From Candidatus Njordarchaeum guaymasense (GTDB lineage: Archaea; Asgardarchaeota; Njordarchaeia; Njordarchaeales; Njordarchaeaceae): 13,437 bases of DNA. The position numbers were made by a program, and so were the translations under genes. The notes below the pieces were generated by a model. The model ran no database searches. It saw only the letters and a list, made by a program, of their open reading frames with translations, and was not told the origin of the DNA. This document shows positions 1 to 6,459 of this stretch, one piece after another (position 1 is the stretch's first letter; every line of letters starts with the position of its first letter). Location of the stretch: positions 1-13,437 of the forward strand of contig JAUQYT010000038.1 in NCBI GenBank assembly GCA_030587605.1, given 5' to 3'.

Positions 1-25
1 CAAGAATAAGTGCGGAGGTAGCCAA

Positions 26-58
26 ACAGTCTCATTCTGATGAAAAAGGCTGGGCGAA
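26..58 (+). other. tRNA-Leu intron 1, D-loop (14/15)
   Basis: This 33-nt intron lies just before G15, the archaeosine site. The inner hairpin is CAGTC (27-31) with GGCTG (48-52). The central helix is GCC (21-23) with GGC (53-55) plus an A-G mismatch. Three-base bulges 24-26 and 57-59 are each cut after their second base, and joining them restores GCCAAGCCTGG. Confidence 0.8.
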
Positions 59-75
59 GCCTGGTCAAAGGCGCA

Positions 76-95
76 ACCTTGAGCAAAGGCGCTAA
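76..95 (+). other. tRNA-Leu intron 2, anticodon stem (28/29)
   Basis: This 20-nt intron lies within the 5' strand of the anticodon stem. The inner hairpin is CCTT (77-80) with AAGG (86-89). The central helix is GGCG (70-73) with CGCT (90-93), one pair being G-T. Bulges are 74-76 and 94-96. Excision creates CAGGA, which pairs fully with TCCTG (106-110). The octamer AAAGGCGC occurs in the exon (67-74) and again in the intron (85-92). Confidence 0.8.
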
Positions 96-123
96 GGAAT
101 GAGGGTCCTGTTCCGTAGGGATA

Positions 124-176
124 ATGTCTGCTCCAAAACCGGGTTAAGACCCCGAATAGGTGGTGGGCAATCCCGA
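124..176 (+). other. tRNA-Leu intron 3, variable arm
   Basis: This intron is about 53 nt. The central helix is GGGA (118-121) with TCCC (171-174), and the bulges are 122-124 and 175-177. The interior pairs 126-134 with 159-168, with wobble pairs and one bulged T, and is capped by GGGT (141-144) with ACCC (149-152). It is the least certain of the four junctions: A169 must be bulged, and shifts of one or two bases would still give a legal variable arm. Confidence 0.65.
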
Positions 177-190
177 ATCGTGGGTTCAAA

Positions 191-221
191 ACCTGAGCCG
201 GAAACCTGGCTTGGGTGAAAA
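191..221 (+). other. tRNA-Leu intron 4, T-loop (59/60)
   Basis: This 31-nt intron lies inside the T-loop. The inner helix is eight continuous pairs, CCTGAGCC (192-199) with GGCTTGGG (208-215). The central helix is TTCA (185-188) with TGAA (216-219). Bulges are 189-191 and 220-222, each cut after base two. Splicing yields TTCAAAT. Confidence 0.85.
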
Positions 222-356
222 TCCCTCCCTCCGCATTCCATTCTAGCAACAGTTTCTTTGATGGTCTGAAATGCAAACCGAACATTCCTGTTCTCTGAGC
301 GATTGTGCTTTTGTGGTTGCATTTTGTAGTCAATGAACTAGCATTGGTCGGATCGG

Positions 357-363
357 TTTTAAA
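357..363 (+). promoter_or_regulatory. TATA box of tgtA
   Basis: TTTTAAA is centred 26 bp before the ATG at 386, so transcription would begin at or within a few bases of the start codon. This supports the start at 386 over an upstream in-frame GTG at 305. Confidence 0.5.
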
Positions 364-385
364 GCTAGGGGCGGAAGGCGACCCA

Positions 386-2050
386 ATGGTTTTCGAAGTT
401 AGGCACAAGGATGTTGCTGGGCGGATTGGAAAACTCGCCACGAAGACCGGGGTAGTTGAAACACCCGTTCTCTTACCTGTGGTCAATCCCTTTGCTTCTT
501 TTGGAATTCCTCCACCAGTTCTTGAGAGCGAATTTGGATGTGAGGCTATAATCACAAACGCCTATTTTCTCTGGAAGAAGTGCAAGGAAGATGCTGTCAA
601 GTCTGGTATTCACAAGTTACTCAACTTTTCAAAGAGCATTATGACTGACTCGGGAGCCTACCAACTATTAGTCTATGGTAATGTAGACATTTCCCCGAGT
701 GAAGTCATAGCTTTTCAAGAGGATATCAAGAGCGACATTGCGGTTATACTAGATGTCCCCACAGGCGGACGTGAGAAACGTGAAAGGGCGACCTTCACGG
801 TTGAGGAGACCGTTCGACGGGCCCGTGAATGGGCGAAGATAAGAAGAGAAAGCGGAACGCTGTGGGTTGGACCAGTTCAGGGTGGAACATACTCGGACCT
901 TGTGGAGAAGTGCGCCAATGAAGTTGGCAAGCTCGGCTTTGACATTCATGCAATCGGCAGCCCTACGCAGATTATGGAGACATACAAGTTCGACAAACTC
1001 GTTGACCTGATAGTAACAGCGAAGGTTAATCTGCCGATAGAGAGACCAACGCACTTATTCGGCGCAGGGCATCCCTCAATGCTTTCACTCGCCGTAGCAT
1101 TGGGCTGTGACATATTTGACTCCGCCTCATACATTTTGTACGCCAAAGATGACCGGTATATGACTAGCTTTGGGACACGAAAACTCCTTGAGCTGAAGGA
1201 GAAAATATGCAGGTGCCCTGCATGCGAGAAGTTTACATTAACGGAGATGATCACCCTACCAGATGAGGAACGGTTCAACGTTGTCGCCAGACACAACCTC
1301 TACCTGTGCTTGAATGAGATTCAAGTCATTAAGCAGGCGATTTATGAGGGGAGACTGTGGGAGCTCGTGGAGGTTAGAGCCAGGACGCATCCACAGCTGT
1401 TGGAGGGACTGAAGAGGCTGAGAAGGTACCGTGGGTATCTCGAGAAGTATAGCCCCGCGGTCAAACCACACGCTATCTTCTACAGCGGCCCAGAGTCGCT
1501 TCTGAGGCCAGAGGTAACCAGACATCTCACGAAACTTGATTCAGTACCGGTTCCACACCCAGCTGAGGTACTTGTAATACTCCCAGAGCCACCTCGGAGA
1601 CCATTTAGCAAAACAAAGGAACAGAGAAAGTATAGGAAGATCATACGGAGCGTCATGAGCGGAAACCAGTTGAGGAAAGTCCATGTGTGCACAGTTTCGA
1701 AATTTTTCGGATTGGTCCCTATGGAACTTGATGAAACCTACCCGCTGGCTCAGCATGAGGTTCCAAGGACACCGGACATGGAATCAAAGAAGCTGATATC
1801 GCACACGATCAGGACTTACATCAAGAACCACACGTATAAAGCGGCAGTAATACATGTAGAGCATAGAGTCCTACCGAAAGGCGTAGTCAAGAAGATCCTG
1901 GACATGTGTTTACAACTAGGGATGTATGCTGTCGCGACGCCCAAGGAACCAGTCAACCCAAGAAGCAAGGGAGCTTTAGGAGAACTTAGGGATGCTTTGC
2001 TCGAAGCACACAAAGCCACCGCTGCATCATTAGAGAAGAAACCCATCTAG
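386..2050 (+). CDS. tgtA: Archaeosine tRNA-guanine transglycosylase
   Basis: The enzyme (554 residues from ATG 386) exchanges guanine-15 in the tRNA D-loop for preQ0, the first step of archaeosine synthesis. Residues 1 to about 330 are the TGT barrel: TDSGAYQ carries Asp88, GCDIFDSASY carries the presumed nucleophile Asp245, and the zinc site is Cys275, Cys277, Cys280 and His303. The C-terminal part (about 385-554) resembles the domain shared with the archaeosine synthase ArcS, with GLVPMELDETYPLAQHE at about 442-458. I see no C-terminal PUA domain, which full-length euryarchaeal homologues of about 580 residues carry; the protein ends in a Lys-rich tail. The start is chosen from family similarity (MVFEVRHKD), the TATA position and a GGAAGG at 373-378. 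It lies 150 bp after tRNA-Leu and 27 bp before the PHP gene, probably as an operon with the latter. Confidence 0.93.
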   Translation: MVFEVRHKDVAGRIGKLATKTGVVETPVLLPVVNPFASFGIPPPVLESEFGCEAIITNAYFLWKKCKEDAVKSGIHKLLNFSKSIMTDSGAYQLLVYGNVDISPSEVIAFQEDIKSDIAVILDVPTGGREKRERATFTVEETVRRAREWAKIRRESGTLWVGPVQGGTYSDLVEKCANEVGKLGFDIHAIGSPTQIMETYKFDKLVDLIVTAKVNLPIERPTHLFGAGHPSMLSLAVALGCDIFDSASYILYAKDDRYMTSFGTRKLLELKEKICRCPACEKFTLTEMITLPDEERFNVVARHNLYLCLNEIQVIKQAIYEGRLWELVEVRARTHPQLLEGLKRLRRYRGYLEKYSPAVKPHAIFYSGPESLLRPEVTRHLTKLDSVPVPHPAEVLVILPEPPRRPFSKTKEQRKYRKIIRSVMSGNQLRKVHVCTVSKFFGLVPMELDETYPLAQHEVPRTPDMESKKLISHTIRTYIKNHTYKAAVIHVEHRVLPKGVVKKILDMCLQLGMYAVATPKEPVNPRSKGALGELRDALLEAHKATAASLEKKPI

Positions 2051-2077
2051 AAGAGAAGTCGCGGAGGGTCAGTCAAG

Positions 2078-2746
2078 GTGAAACAGCTCAAATTGGATCT
2101 CCACGTACATACATGCTACTCACAGGATGGCATAGATCACCCGAAACTTGTTCTCCAGACGGCTACCACAAGGGGATTAGGCGCCATCGCGATAACAGAC
2201 CATAATACTGTCAAAGGACTGGAGCAAGCTAGAAAATGCCGCAGCAATGTACTCGTGATACCTGGGATCGAGGTGGATACTAAGGAGGGGCACATAATTG
2301 GACTTGGAGTTGACCAAGCGATAAAGCCGTGGAGGACTGCTGCAGAAACTATTGAAACAATAAGGGATGCCGGGGGAATCGTCGTGGTTCCTCACCCATT
2401 TGATTTTCTCAGAAGAGGAATTGGACTAAGAATGAAAGCATTGAAGACAGACGCCATCGAAGTGATGAACTCAAGGACTAACACGCCTTTCTCAAATGCT
2501 TTGGCTAGAAGGTCAGCCAAGAACATGAATAGTCCAGTTACGGCGGGAAGCGATGCCCATATTGCCGAAGAAGTAGGAAGCTCTTACATTGTGATTGAAG
2601 ATAAAGAGAATTTGAGTGTGGACACAATTCTCAAAACAATAACATCAATGCAGTGCAACCAACCAAAAGTCGTTGGGAAGATAACGCCATTAAGAAGTAG
2701 AGTCAAGAAGATCGCACTACAGAGGCTAAAAAGGAAGTACCACTGA
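2078..2746 (+). CDS. PHP-domain metal-dependent phosphoesterase
   Basis: A 222-residue protein of the PHP family, whose members hydrolyse phosphoester bonds with two or three metals. The whole motif set is present: HVH (9-11), TDH (40-42), GIEVD with Glu65, Gly-His (71), PHP with His106, and SDAH with Asp159 and His161. The last 25 residues are very basic (Lys and Arg), which may suggest nucleic-acid contact. Stand-alone PHP proteins of this size include YciV/RNase AM-like nucleotidases and many uncharacterised archaeal members, so the substrate is unknown. The start is a GTG at 2078 with GGAGGG at 2063-2068. It lies 27 bp after tgtA on the same strand, which suggests co-transcription, and it converges on ftsZ with 13 bp between the stops. 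Confidence 0.88.
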   Translation: MKQLKLDLHVHTCYSQDGIDHPKLVLQTATTRGLGAIAITDHNTVKGLEQARKCRSNVLVIPGIEVDTKEGHIIGLGVDQAIKPWRTAAETIETIRDAGGIVVVPHPFDFLRRGIGLRMKALKTDAIEVMNSRTNTPFSNALARRSAKNMNSPVTAGSDAHIAEEVGSSYIVIEDKENLSVDTILKTITSMQCNQPKVVGKITPLRSRVKKIALQRLKRKYH

Positions 2747-2759
2747 GGAAGACGAGCTC

Positions 2760-3986
2760 CTACAGTCTTTGGAGCCCCAAGTCTATCTCCACATCCCTTT
2801 TCCTATGATTCAGTAAGCCGCCCCTTGAAAAGTTGAACTCGCTGACCTTGACGTCTTGTCTCTTTAAGGCTTCAATCCTACTCGACGATTCAATCGCGCT
2901 TTCCCCGATGTCGATTCCAAGCTCCTTCATCTCAGCAAGCTCATGGAAACCCGCCTGGAACCCAGTGAGATCAGCATCTGGACCAAGAACAGAATCGCCT
3001 CTAATTCCCGTAAGCAGCAGTATCGTCCTGATTACACCAGACAGATTTGGAGACACCCTTGCACCCCAGATAACCTTGGAATTAGGTGCCATCTTTCGGT
3101 TGACAAGTTCAGCAACACGGGTCGCCTCAGACAAAGTCATGTCAGGACCACCAGAGACGTGAACTAATGCACCAGTAGCGCCATTAATCTCAATGGAGAG
3201 TAGCGGGCTGCTCAATGCGTCGTTCACGGATCTCTCAGCCCTGTTCTCCCCTTCAGCCTCACCTATACCTATTATTGCGACCCCGCCAATACCCATGATC
3301 GACCTAATATCAGCGAAGTCAAGGTTAATCAGCGACGGAAGCTTAATGGTCTCTGTTATCCCCTTAACCATCGTTGCAAGAACCTCATCAGCAACAGCAA
3401 ACGCTTCCTCAAGCGGGTAATCTGGCGCAATCTCTAATAGCTTATTGTTGTCTACCACAACAACCGTGTCAACGTGTTCCCTAAGCTTGCTAAGCCCTTC
3501 GAGAGCCCTAGCATTTCTGAGTTCGCCCTCAACCTTGAAAGGCAAGGTAATGACTCCGATGACAATGGCACCAAGCTGCTTCGCCAACTCGGCAACAATA
3601 GGCGCTCCGCCAGTCCCAGTTCCACCACCCAACCCGCAAGTAACAAAAACCATATCAGCGCCCTCAAGCGCCTGCGAAATAATCAGGCGACTCTCCTCCG
3701 CAGCGGCGGCACCCAACTCTGGGTCACCGCCGGCGCCAAGACCGCGAGTCGTTTTCTCCCCAATCAGAATCTTCCTATGAGCGGGAACCGAATCCAAGTG
3801 CTGCTTATCAGTGTTGACAGCTATACACTCAGCGCCCTGAATACCGAGATGCATCATCCGCCTAACGGTATTGTTCCCACCGCCGCCAACACCAGCGATT
3901 ACGATCACAGCCTTCCCAGGTTCCCGAATAGGCGAAATTCGTTCTTCCTTTGCATGTTTGATGGCGTTCTGAATCAACGACTTCAT
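2760..3986 (-). CDS. ftsZ: Cell division GTPase FtsZ
   Basis: A tubulin-fold GTPase of 408 residues that polymerises into the division ring. The motifs are intact: GVGGGGNN (32-39) at the nucleotide pocket, the tubulin signature GGGTGTGG (120-127), and the T7 loop NLDFADIR (221-228), whose acidic residues complete the GTPase site across the protomer interface. The core ends near residue 330. A linker of about 60 residues follows, ending in EIDLGLQRL, a plausible tail peptide for a membrane anchor such as SepF (inference). The ATG at 3986 has AGGAGG 13 bases upstream, a rather long spacing. It lies 59 bp downstream of a ribbon-helix-helix gene on the same strand with no clear promoter between them, so the two are probably co-transcribed. 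Confidence 0.96.
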   Translation of the reverse strand: MKSLIQNAIKHAKEERISPIREPGKAVIVIAGVGGGGNNTVRRMMHLGIQGAECIAVNTDKQHLDSVPAHRKILIGEKTTRGLGAGGDPELGAAAAEESRLIISQALEGADMVFVTCGLGGGTGTGGAPIVAELAKQLGAIVIGVITLPFKVEGELRNARALEGLSKLREHVDTVVVVDNNKLLEIAPDYPLEEAFAVADEVLATMVKGITETIKLPSLINLDFADIRSIMGIGGVAIIGIGEAEGENRAERSVNDALSSPLLSIEINGATGALVHVSGGPDMTLSEATRVAELVNRKMAPNSKVIWGARVSPNLSGVIRTILLLTGIRGDSVLGPDADLTGFQAGFHELAEMKELGIDIGESAIESSSRIEALKRQDVKVSEFNFSRGGLLNHRKRDVEIDLGLQRL

Positions 3987-4045
3987 CGGATCCCCAAGCC
4001 CTCCTAAACCGAAAGAATCCCTTCTAAAGGATGCCCGGCCTCAGA

Positions 4046-4234
4046 TTACCTTGTGGTGCTGATAACTACACCAGCCGAGCGCTCCCACAACTCGTTTTTC
4101 AACAAGTCTCTCACGGCGATCCTTATGGCCTCGGAACGGTTAGGGTAGATCCTGGACTTGATAAGTTCTTCAATACCTTCTAAGAAGGCTTCTGGCAGAT
4201 GTATTGTGACGAGTCTGAGACCCCTACGCTCCAT
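4046..4234 (-). CDS. Ribbon-helix-helix regulator upstream of ftsZ (CdrS-like)
   Basis: A 62-residue CopG/MetJ-type protein. The N-terminal strand (RLVTIHLP) would sit in the DNA major groove as a dimer, followed by helix A and the turn YPNRSEAIRIAVRDLL typical of the family. Haloarchaeal CdrS, a short RHH protein encoded beside ftsZ2 and required for division-gene expression, has the same size, a similar PNRSEAIR motif and the same position; equivalence here is inference. The ATG at 4234 is preferred because GGTGA precedes it by about 8 bases; an in-frame TTG at 4249 would add five residues but lacks such a site. A 17-bp palindrome lies 18 bp upstream of the start, which suggests autoregulation. 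Confidence 0.85.
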   Translation of the reverse strand: MERRGLRLVTIHLPEAFLEGIEELIKSRIYPNRSEAIRIAVRDLLKNELWERSAGVVISTTR

Positions 4235-4251
4235 AAAATACTCACCCAAAA

Positions 4252-4268
4252 GTAGTACAGCGTACTAC
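4252..4268. promoter_or_regulatory. Palindromic candidate operator for the RHH-ftsZ unit
   Basis: A perfect inverted repeat: GTAGTAC (4252-4258), spacer AGC, GTACTAC (4262-4268). It lies between the minus-strand TATA box (4271-4279) and the RHH start codon (4234). There a bound RHH dimer or tetramer would block or tune transcription initiation. Confidence 0.7.
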
Positions 4269-4270
4269 GG

Positions 4271-4279
4271 CAATATAAC
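4271..4279 (-). promoter_or_regulatory. TATA box of the RHH-ftsZ unit
   Basis: Read on the minus strand this is GTTATATTG. Its centre at 4275 predicts transcription starting near 4249, giving a leader of about 15 nt before the ATG at 4234. Confidence 0.5.
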
Positions 4280-4539
4280 TCTAGGTGACATCCCGTAAGT
4301 CTCAAGGGATTACACAGCTCCTTTGATCATATAAGGATAACTATTCTTTTGGGTAATATTAACCTGATATTTCCCCAGATTTGGAGAAAGACGCTCAATT
4401 CATGATAATACCCTAACTCTCGCCCCGATAATTCCCTATTTCGGCTCCCGGAGGCATTATCGCCGTCCGAAGAGATCTTGAGATTCCTAGAGTATTACTC
4501 AAATGTTTTCGTGTTAGTACTTCGTGAGGGAGTTAGTAG
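4280..4539. other. Intergenic region between the RHH gene and the MoaD-like gene
   Basis: No gene, tRNA or convincing small ORF is visible here. The region contains an inverted repeat, CGATAAT (4426-4432) and ATTATCG (4456-4462). It probably holds the 3' end of the gcv transcript and the distal promoter of the RHH-ftsZ unit. No clear poly-T terminator is seen on the minus strand. Confidence 0.5.
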
Positions 4540-4836
4540 TCACCCGCCGGAGATTGGGGGGAGTATTGCTATTGTGTCTCCGTCTTTGATTAGGGTCTTC
4601 AGGTCTTCGAAGTTTCTAATGCTTTGTCCGTTAACCATTATGGATACTTGGGATCTGAGGGACCTATGATTTTGTGTGTCGAAAACGTACTCTTTGAAGT
4701 TTTTCCCGTACTCGTTTGAGAGCTTGTCGAGGACCTCTAGCACGGTCTCTTCTTTTTTTCCTAGTTGCAGCCTTACTTCTCTTTTTCCAGTTATTTCTCG
4801 GAGAGCTGCGAAGAATTTAACCGTAATCACTGCCAT
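4540..4836 (-). CDS. MoaD/ThiS-family ubiquitin-like protein (SAMP-like)
   Basis: A 98-residue beta-grasp protein ending in PPISGG. The C-terminal Gly-Gly is what an E1-like enzyme adenylates, either for sulfur carriage (molybdopterin, thiolated tRNA) or for protein conjugation in archaeal sampylation. The order VKFFAALREITG, then VLEVLDKL, then VNG, then DGDTIAILPPISGG follows MoaD closely. Sequence alone cannot separate the sulfur-carrier role from the modifier role. ATG 4836 is chosen because GGTGA lies six bases upstream; an in-frame GTG at 4845 is the alternative. It sits 49 bp after gcvPB on the same strand, so it may share that transcript, although no functional link with glycine cleavage is established. 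Confidence 0.85.
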   Translation of the reverse strand: MAVITVKFFAALREITGKREVRLQLGKKEETVLEVLDKLSNEYGKNFKEYVFDTQNHRSLRSQVSIMVNGQSIRNFEDLKTLIKDGDTIAILPPISGG

Positions 4837-4885
4837 TGGGTTCACCGGTTGTTCAATGTTTGTCGGGACCTGTGACTTGGTGTAC

Positions 4886-6433
4886 CTATGTGATGTTTTG
4901 CTTTTTTCTTTTATTTAGCATTCGCCATGTTAGGCATAGTGTTTTGGGGTGGGATGCTTTGACTTCGTCGAGTCTTGTTCTGCTTGTGTTTGTTGGTGCT
5001 TGGTGTAGTGTTCGCGGTGTATCGCGGGCTTCTTTGATTATTCCTTGTATGGTTTCTGTGAAGTTGTCCAAGTCTTCTTTTGTTGCTGTTTCTGTGGGTT
5101 CTATCATGAGGGCTTCTTCCACTATTGAGGGAAAGTATATTGTTGGTGCGTGGATTCCGTGGTCAAGTAGGGCTTTTGCTACGTCCTGTGTTGTGACTCC
5201 TGTTTCCTGTTTGAGTTTCGCTCCGCTGAGGACTGATTCGTGTTTTCTTGGCTTTTCTTCAAGGGATGGCTTCAATGTGTAGTACTGGGACAGGTTGGAT
5301 GCTAGGTAGTTACTGTTTAGTACAGCTATGTCTGCCGCTGTCTTGAGGCCTTCTGTGCCCATCGTGAGTATGTATGTGAATGCCCTGACGAGTACGGCGA
5401 AGTTCCCGTAGAATCCCTTGACTTTTCCTATTGAGTTGGGGCGGCTGTAATCAAGGTAGTAGCTCTTCCCGTTGAACTCTACTGTTGGAATTGGAAGGAA
5501 TTGTTCAAGTTGTTTGATGACTCCAACTGGTCCTGCTCCGGGTCCTCCTCCGCCGTGGGGAGTTGAGAACGTTTTATGTAGGTTCATGTGGACTATGTCG
5601 AATCCCATGTCGCCGGGACGAATTCGCCCTATGATGGCGTTTAGGTTTGCACCATCGTAGTAGGCTAGTCCTCCGGCGTCGTGTATGGTTTTCACTATGT
5701 CCTTGATATCTTCCTCGAAGAGTCCGAGAGTATTGGGGTTTGTTAGCATTAACCCTGCTGTTTTCGTTGATGTTGCTTGTTTTAGTGCTTCTATGTCCAT
5801 GCATCCTTTTTCGTTAGATGGGATTGTGATTACATTGAAGCCGCCCATTACTGCGCTTGCAGGGTTTGATCCATGCGCTGAATCCGGTATTATTATGTCA
5901 GTTCTTTTTCCGAGTTCCCCTTTTTGCCTATGGTATGCTCTTGTTATTTGTATTCCTGTGAATTCCCCGTTTGCTCCTGCAGCTGGCTGGAGTGTTACTC
6001 GGTACATTCCTGTGATCTCAGCTAGCCATCTCTCCAACTTGTACATTATTTCCAGGGCACCTTGCACTGTGCTCGCATCTTGGTACGGGTGGATTTCCGC
6101 GATCTTCTCGAGACTTGCCAAGAGTTCATTAATCTTGGGATTGTATTTCATTGTGCATGAGCCGAGCGGATAGAATCCGCAGTCGACTCCGTAGTTCATT
6201 TGCGACAAGCGGATGAAGTGCCTTACAACTTCGACTTCCGATAGCTGAGGTAATGTTGGCATTTTCTTCCTGCGCATCGTTGATGAGACGAGTTGCCTCG
6301 GTTCGCCTACGACCTCTTCCATCTCTTTGCTGATGTTAGGTAGCCTAAAGCCAGTTCTTCCTTCTTTTCCGAGGTCGAAGACTAGAGGTTCATCCCATTT
6401 AGCTTGTCTAAACACACCAGTTTTTGTTGTCAT
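4886..6433 (-). CDS. gcvPB: Glycine dehydrogenase (decarboxylating) subunit 2
   Basis: The PLP-bearing subunit of the split P-protein: glycine is decarboxylated and its aminomethyl group passed to lipoyl-H protein. The PLP lysine is in HMNLHKTFSTPHGGGGPGAG (Lys287), with the cofactor aspartate in AYYDGANLNA. The N-terminal FRQAKWDEP and C-terminal TRLDEVKA match the family ends, so it looks full length at 515 residues. The start is ambiguous. ATG 6463 overlaps the gcvPA stop (ATGA) but has no good ribosome site, whereas ATG 6433 has GGTGAT a few bases upstream and leaves only six residues before FRQAKW; I chose the latter. It follows gcvPA directly as an operon; GcvH, GcvT and the L protein are not in the window. 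Confidence 0.95.
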   Translation of the reverse strand: MTTKTGVFRQAKWDEPLVFDLGKEGRTGFRLPNISKEMEEVVGEPRQLVSSTMRRKKMPTLPQLSEVEVVRHFIRLSQMNYGVDCGFYPLGSCTMKYNPKINELLASLEKIAEIHPYQDASTVQGALEIMYKLERWLAEITGMYRVTLQPAAGANGEFTGIQITRAYHRQKGELGKRTDIIIPDSAHGSNPASAVMGGFNVITIPSNEKGCMDIEALKQATSTKTAGLMLTNPNTLGLFEEDIKDIVKTIHDAGGLAYYDGANLNAIIGRIRPGDMGFDIVHMNLHKTFSTPHGGGGPGAGPVGVIKQLEQFLPIPTVEFNGKSYYLDYSRPNSIGKVKGFYGNFAVLVRAFTYILTMGTEGLKTAADIAVLNSNYLASNLSQYYTLKPSLEEKPRKHESVLSGAKLKQETGVTTQDVAKALLDHGIHAPTIYFPSIVEEALMIEPTETATKEDLDNFTETIQGIIKEARDTPRTLHQAPTNTSRTRLDEVKASHPKTLCLTWRMLNKRKKQNIT

Positions 6434-6459
6434 GCTTATCACCGACACCTGCTCTATCC

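Larger units (their letters stand above)
12..235 (+). tRNA. tRNA-Leu(GAG) with four introns
   Basis: The acceptor strands GCGGAGG (12-18) and CCTCCGC (228-234) pair fully, with discriminator A at 235 and no encoded CCA. Removing four inserts (26-58, 76-95, 124-176, 191-221) leaves an 87-nt class II tRNA. It has D stem GCC/GGC, a D-loop with GG, anticodon stem CAGGA/TCCTG, the seven-base loop ATGAGGG with anticodon GAG (101-103), a long variable arm TTCC-GTA-GGGA, T stem GTGGG/CCCTC with one T-T mismatch, and T-loop TTCAAAT. Each insert forms a hairpin framed by a bulge-helix-bulge, the substrate of the archaeal splicing endonuclease. About 61% of the gene is intron. No intron sits at the canonical 37/38 position. 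Only 11 bases lie upstream, so its promoter is outside the window. The tRNA-modification gene tgtA follows. Confidence 0.9.

Noticed and set aside
38..43. TGATGA in tRNA-Leu intron 1, like a C box of a C/D guide RNA
   Set aside because: It falls in a 16-base hairpin loop, and there is no paired D box or room for a guide sequence.
81..83. An alternative GAG anticodon within CTTGAGC (80s region) of tRNA-Leu
   Set aside because: The flanking bases cannot form a five-pair anticodon stem with any downstream segment, while GAG at 101-103 gives a full CAGGA/TCCTG stem after splicing.
305..385. Upstream in-frame GTG start for tgtA adding 27 residues
   Set aside because: The added residues do not look like the family N terminus, and a TATA box lies inside this segment (357-363).
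3445..3780. Open frame on the plus strand inside ftsZ
   Set aside because: It is antisense to strongly conserved FtsZ motifs, has low-complexity Ser/Pro composition and no ribosome site, so it is a shadow frame.
5685..6173. 162-codon open frame on the plus strand opposite gcvPB
   Set aside because: It mirrors the codon pattern of gcvPB, has no promoter or ribosome site, and shows no recognisable protein features.
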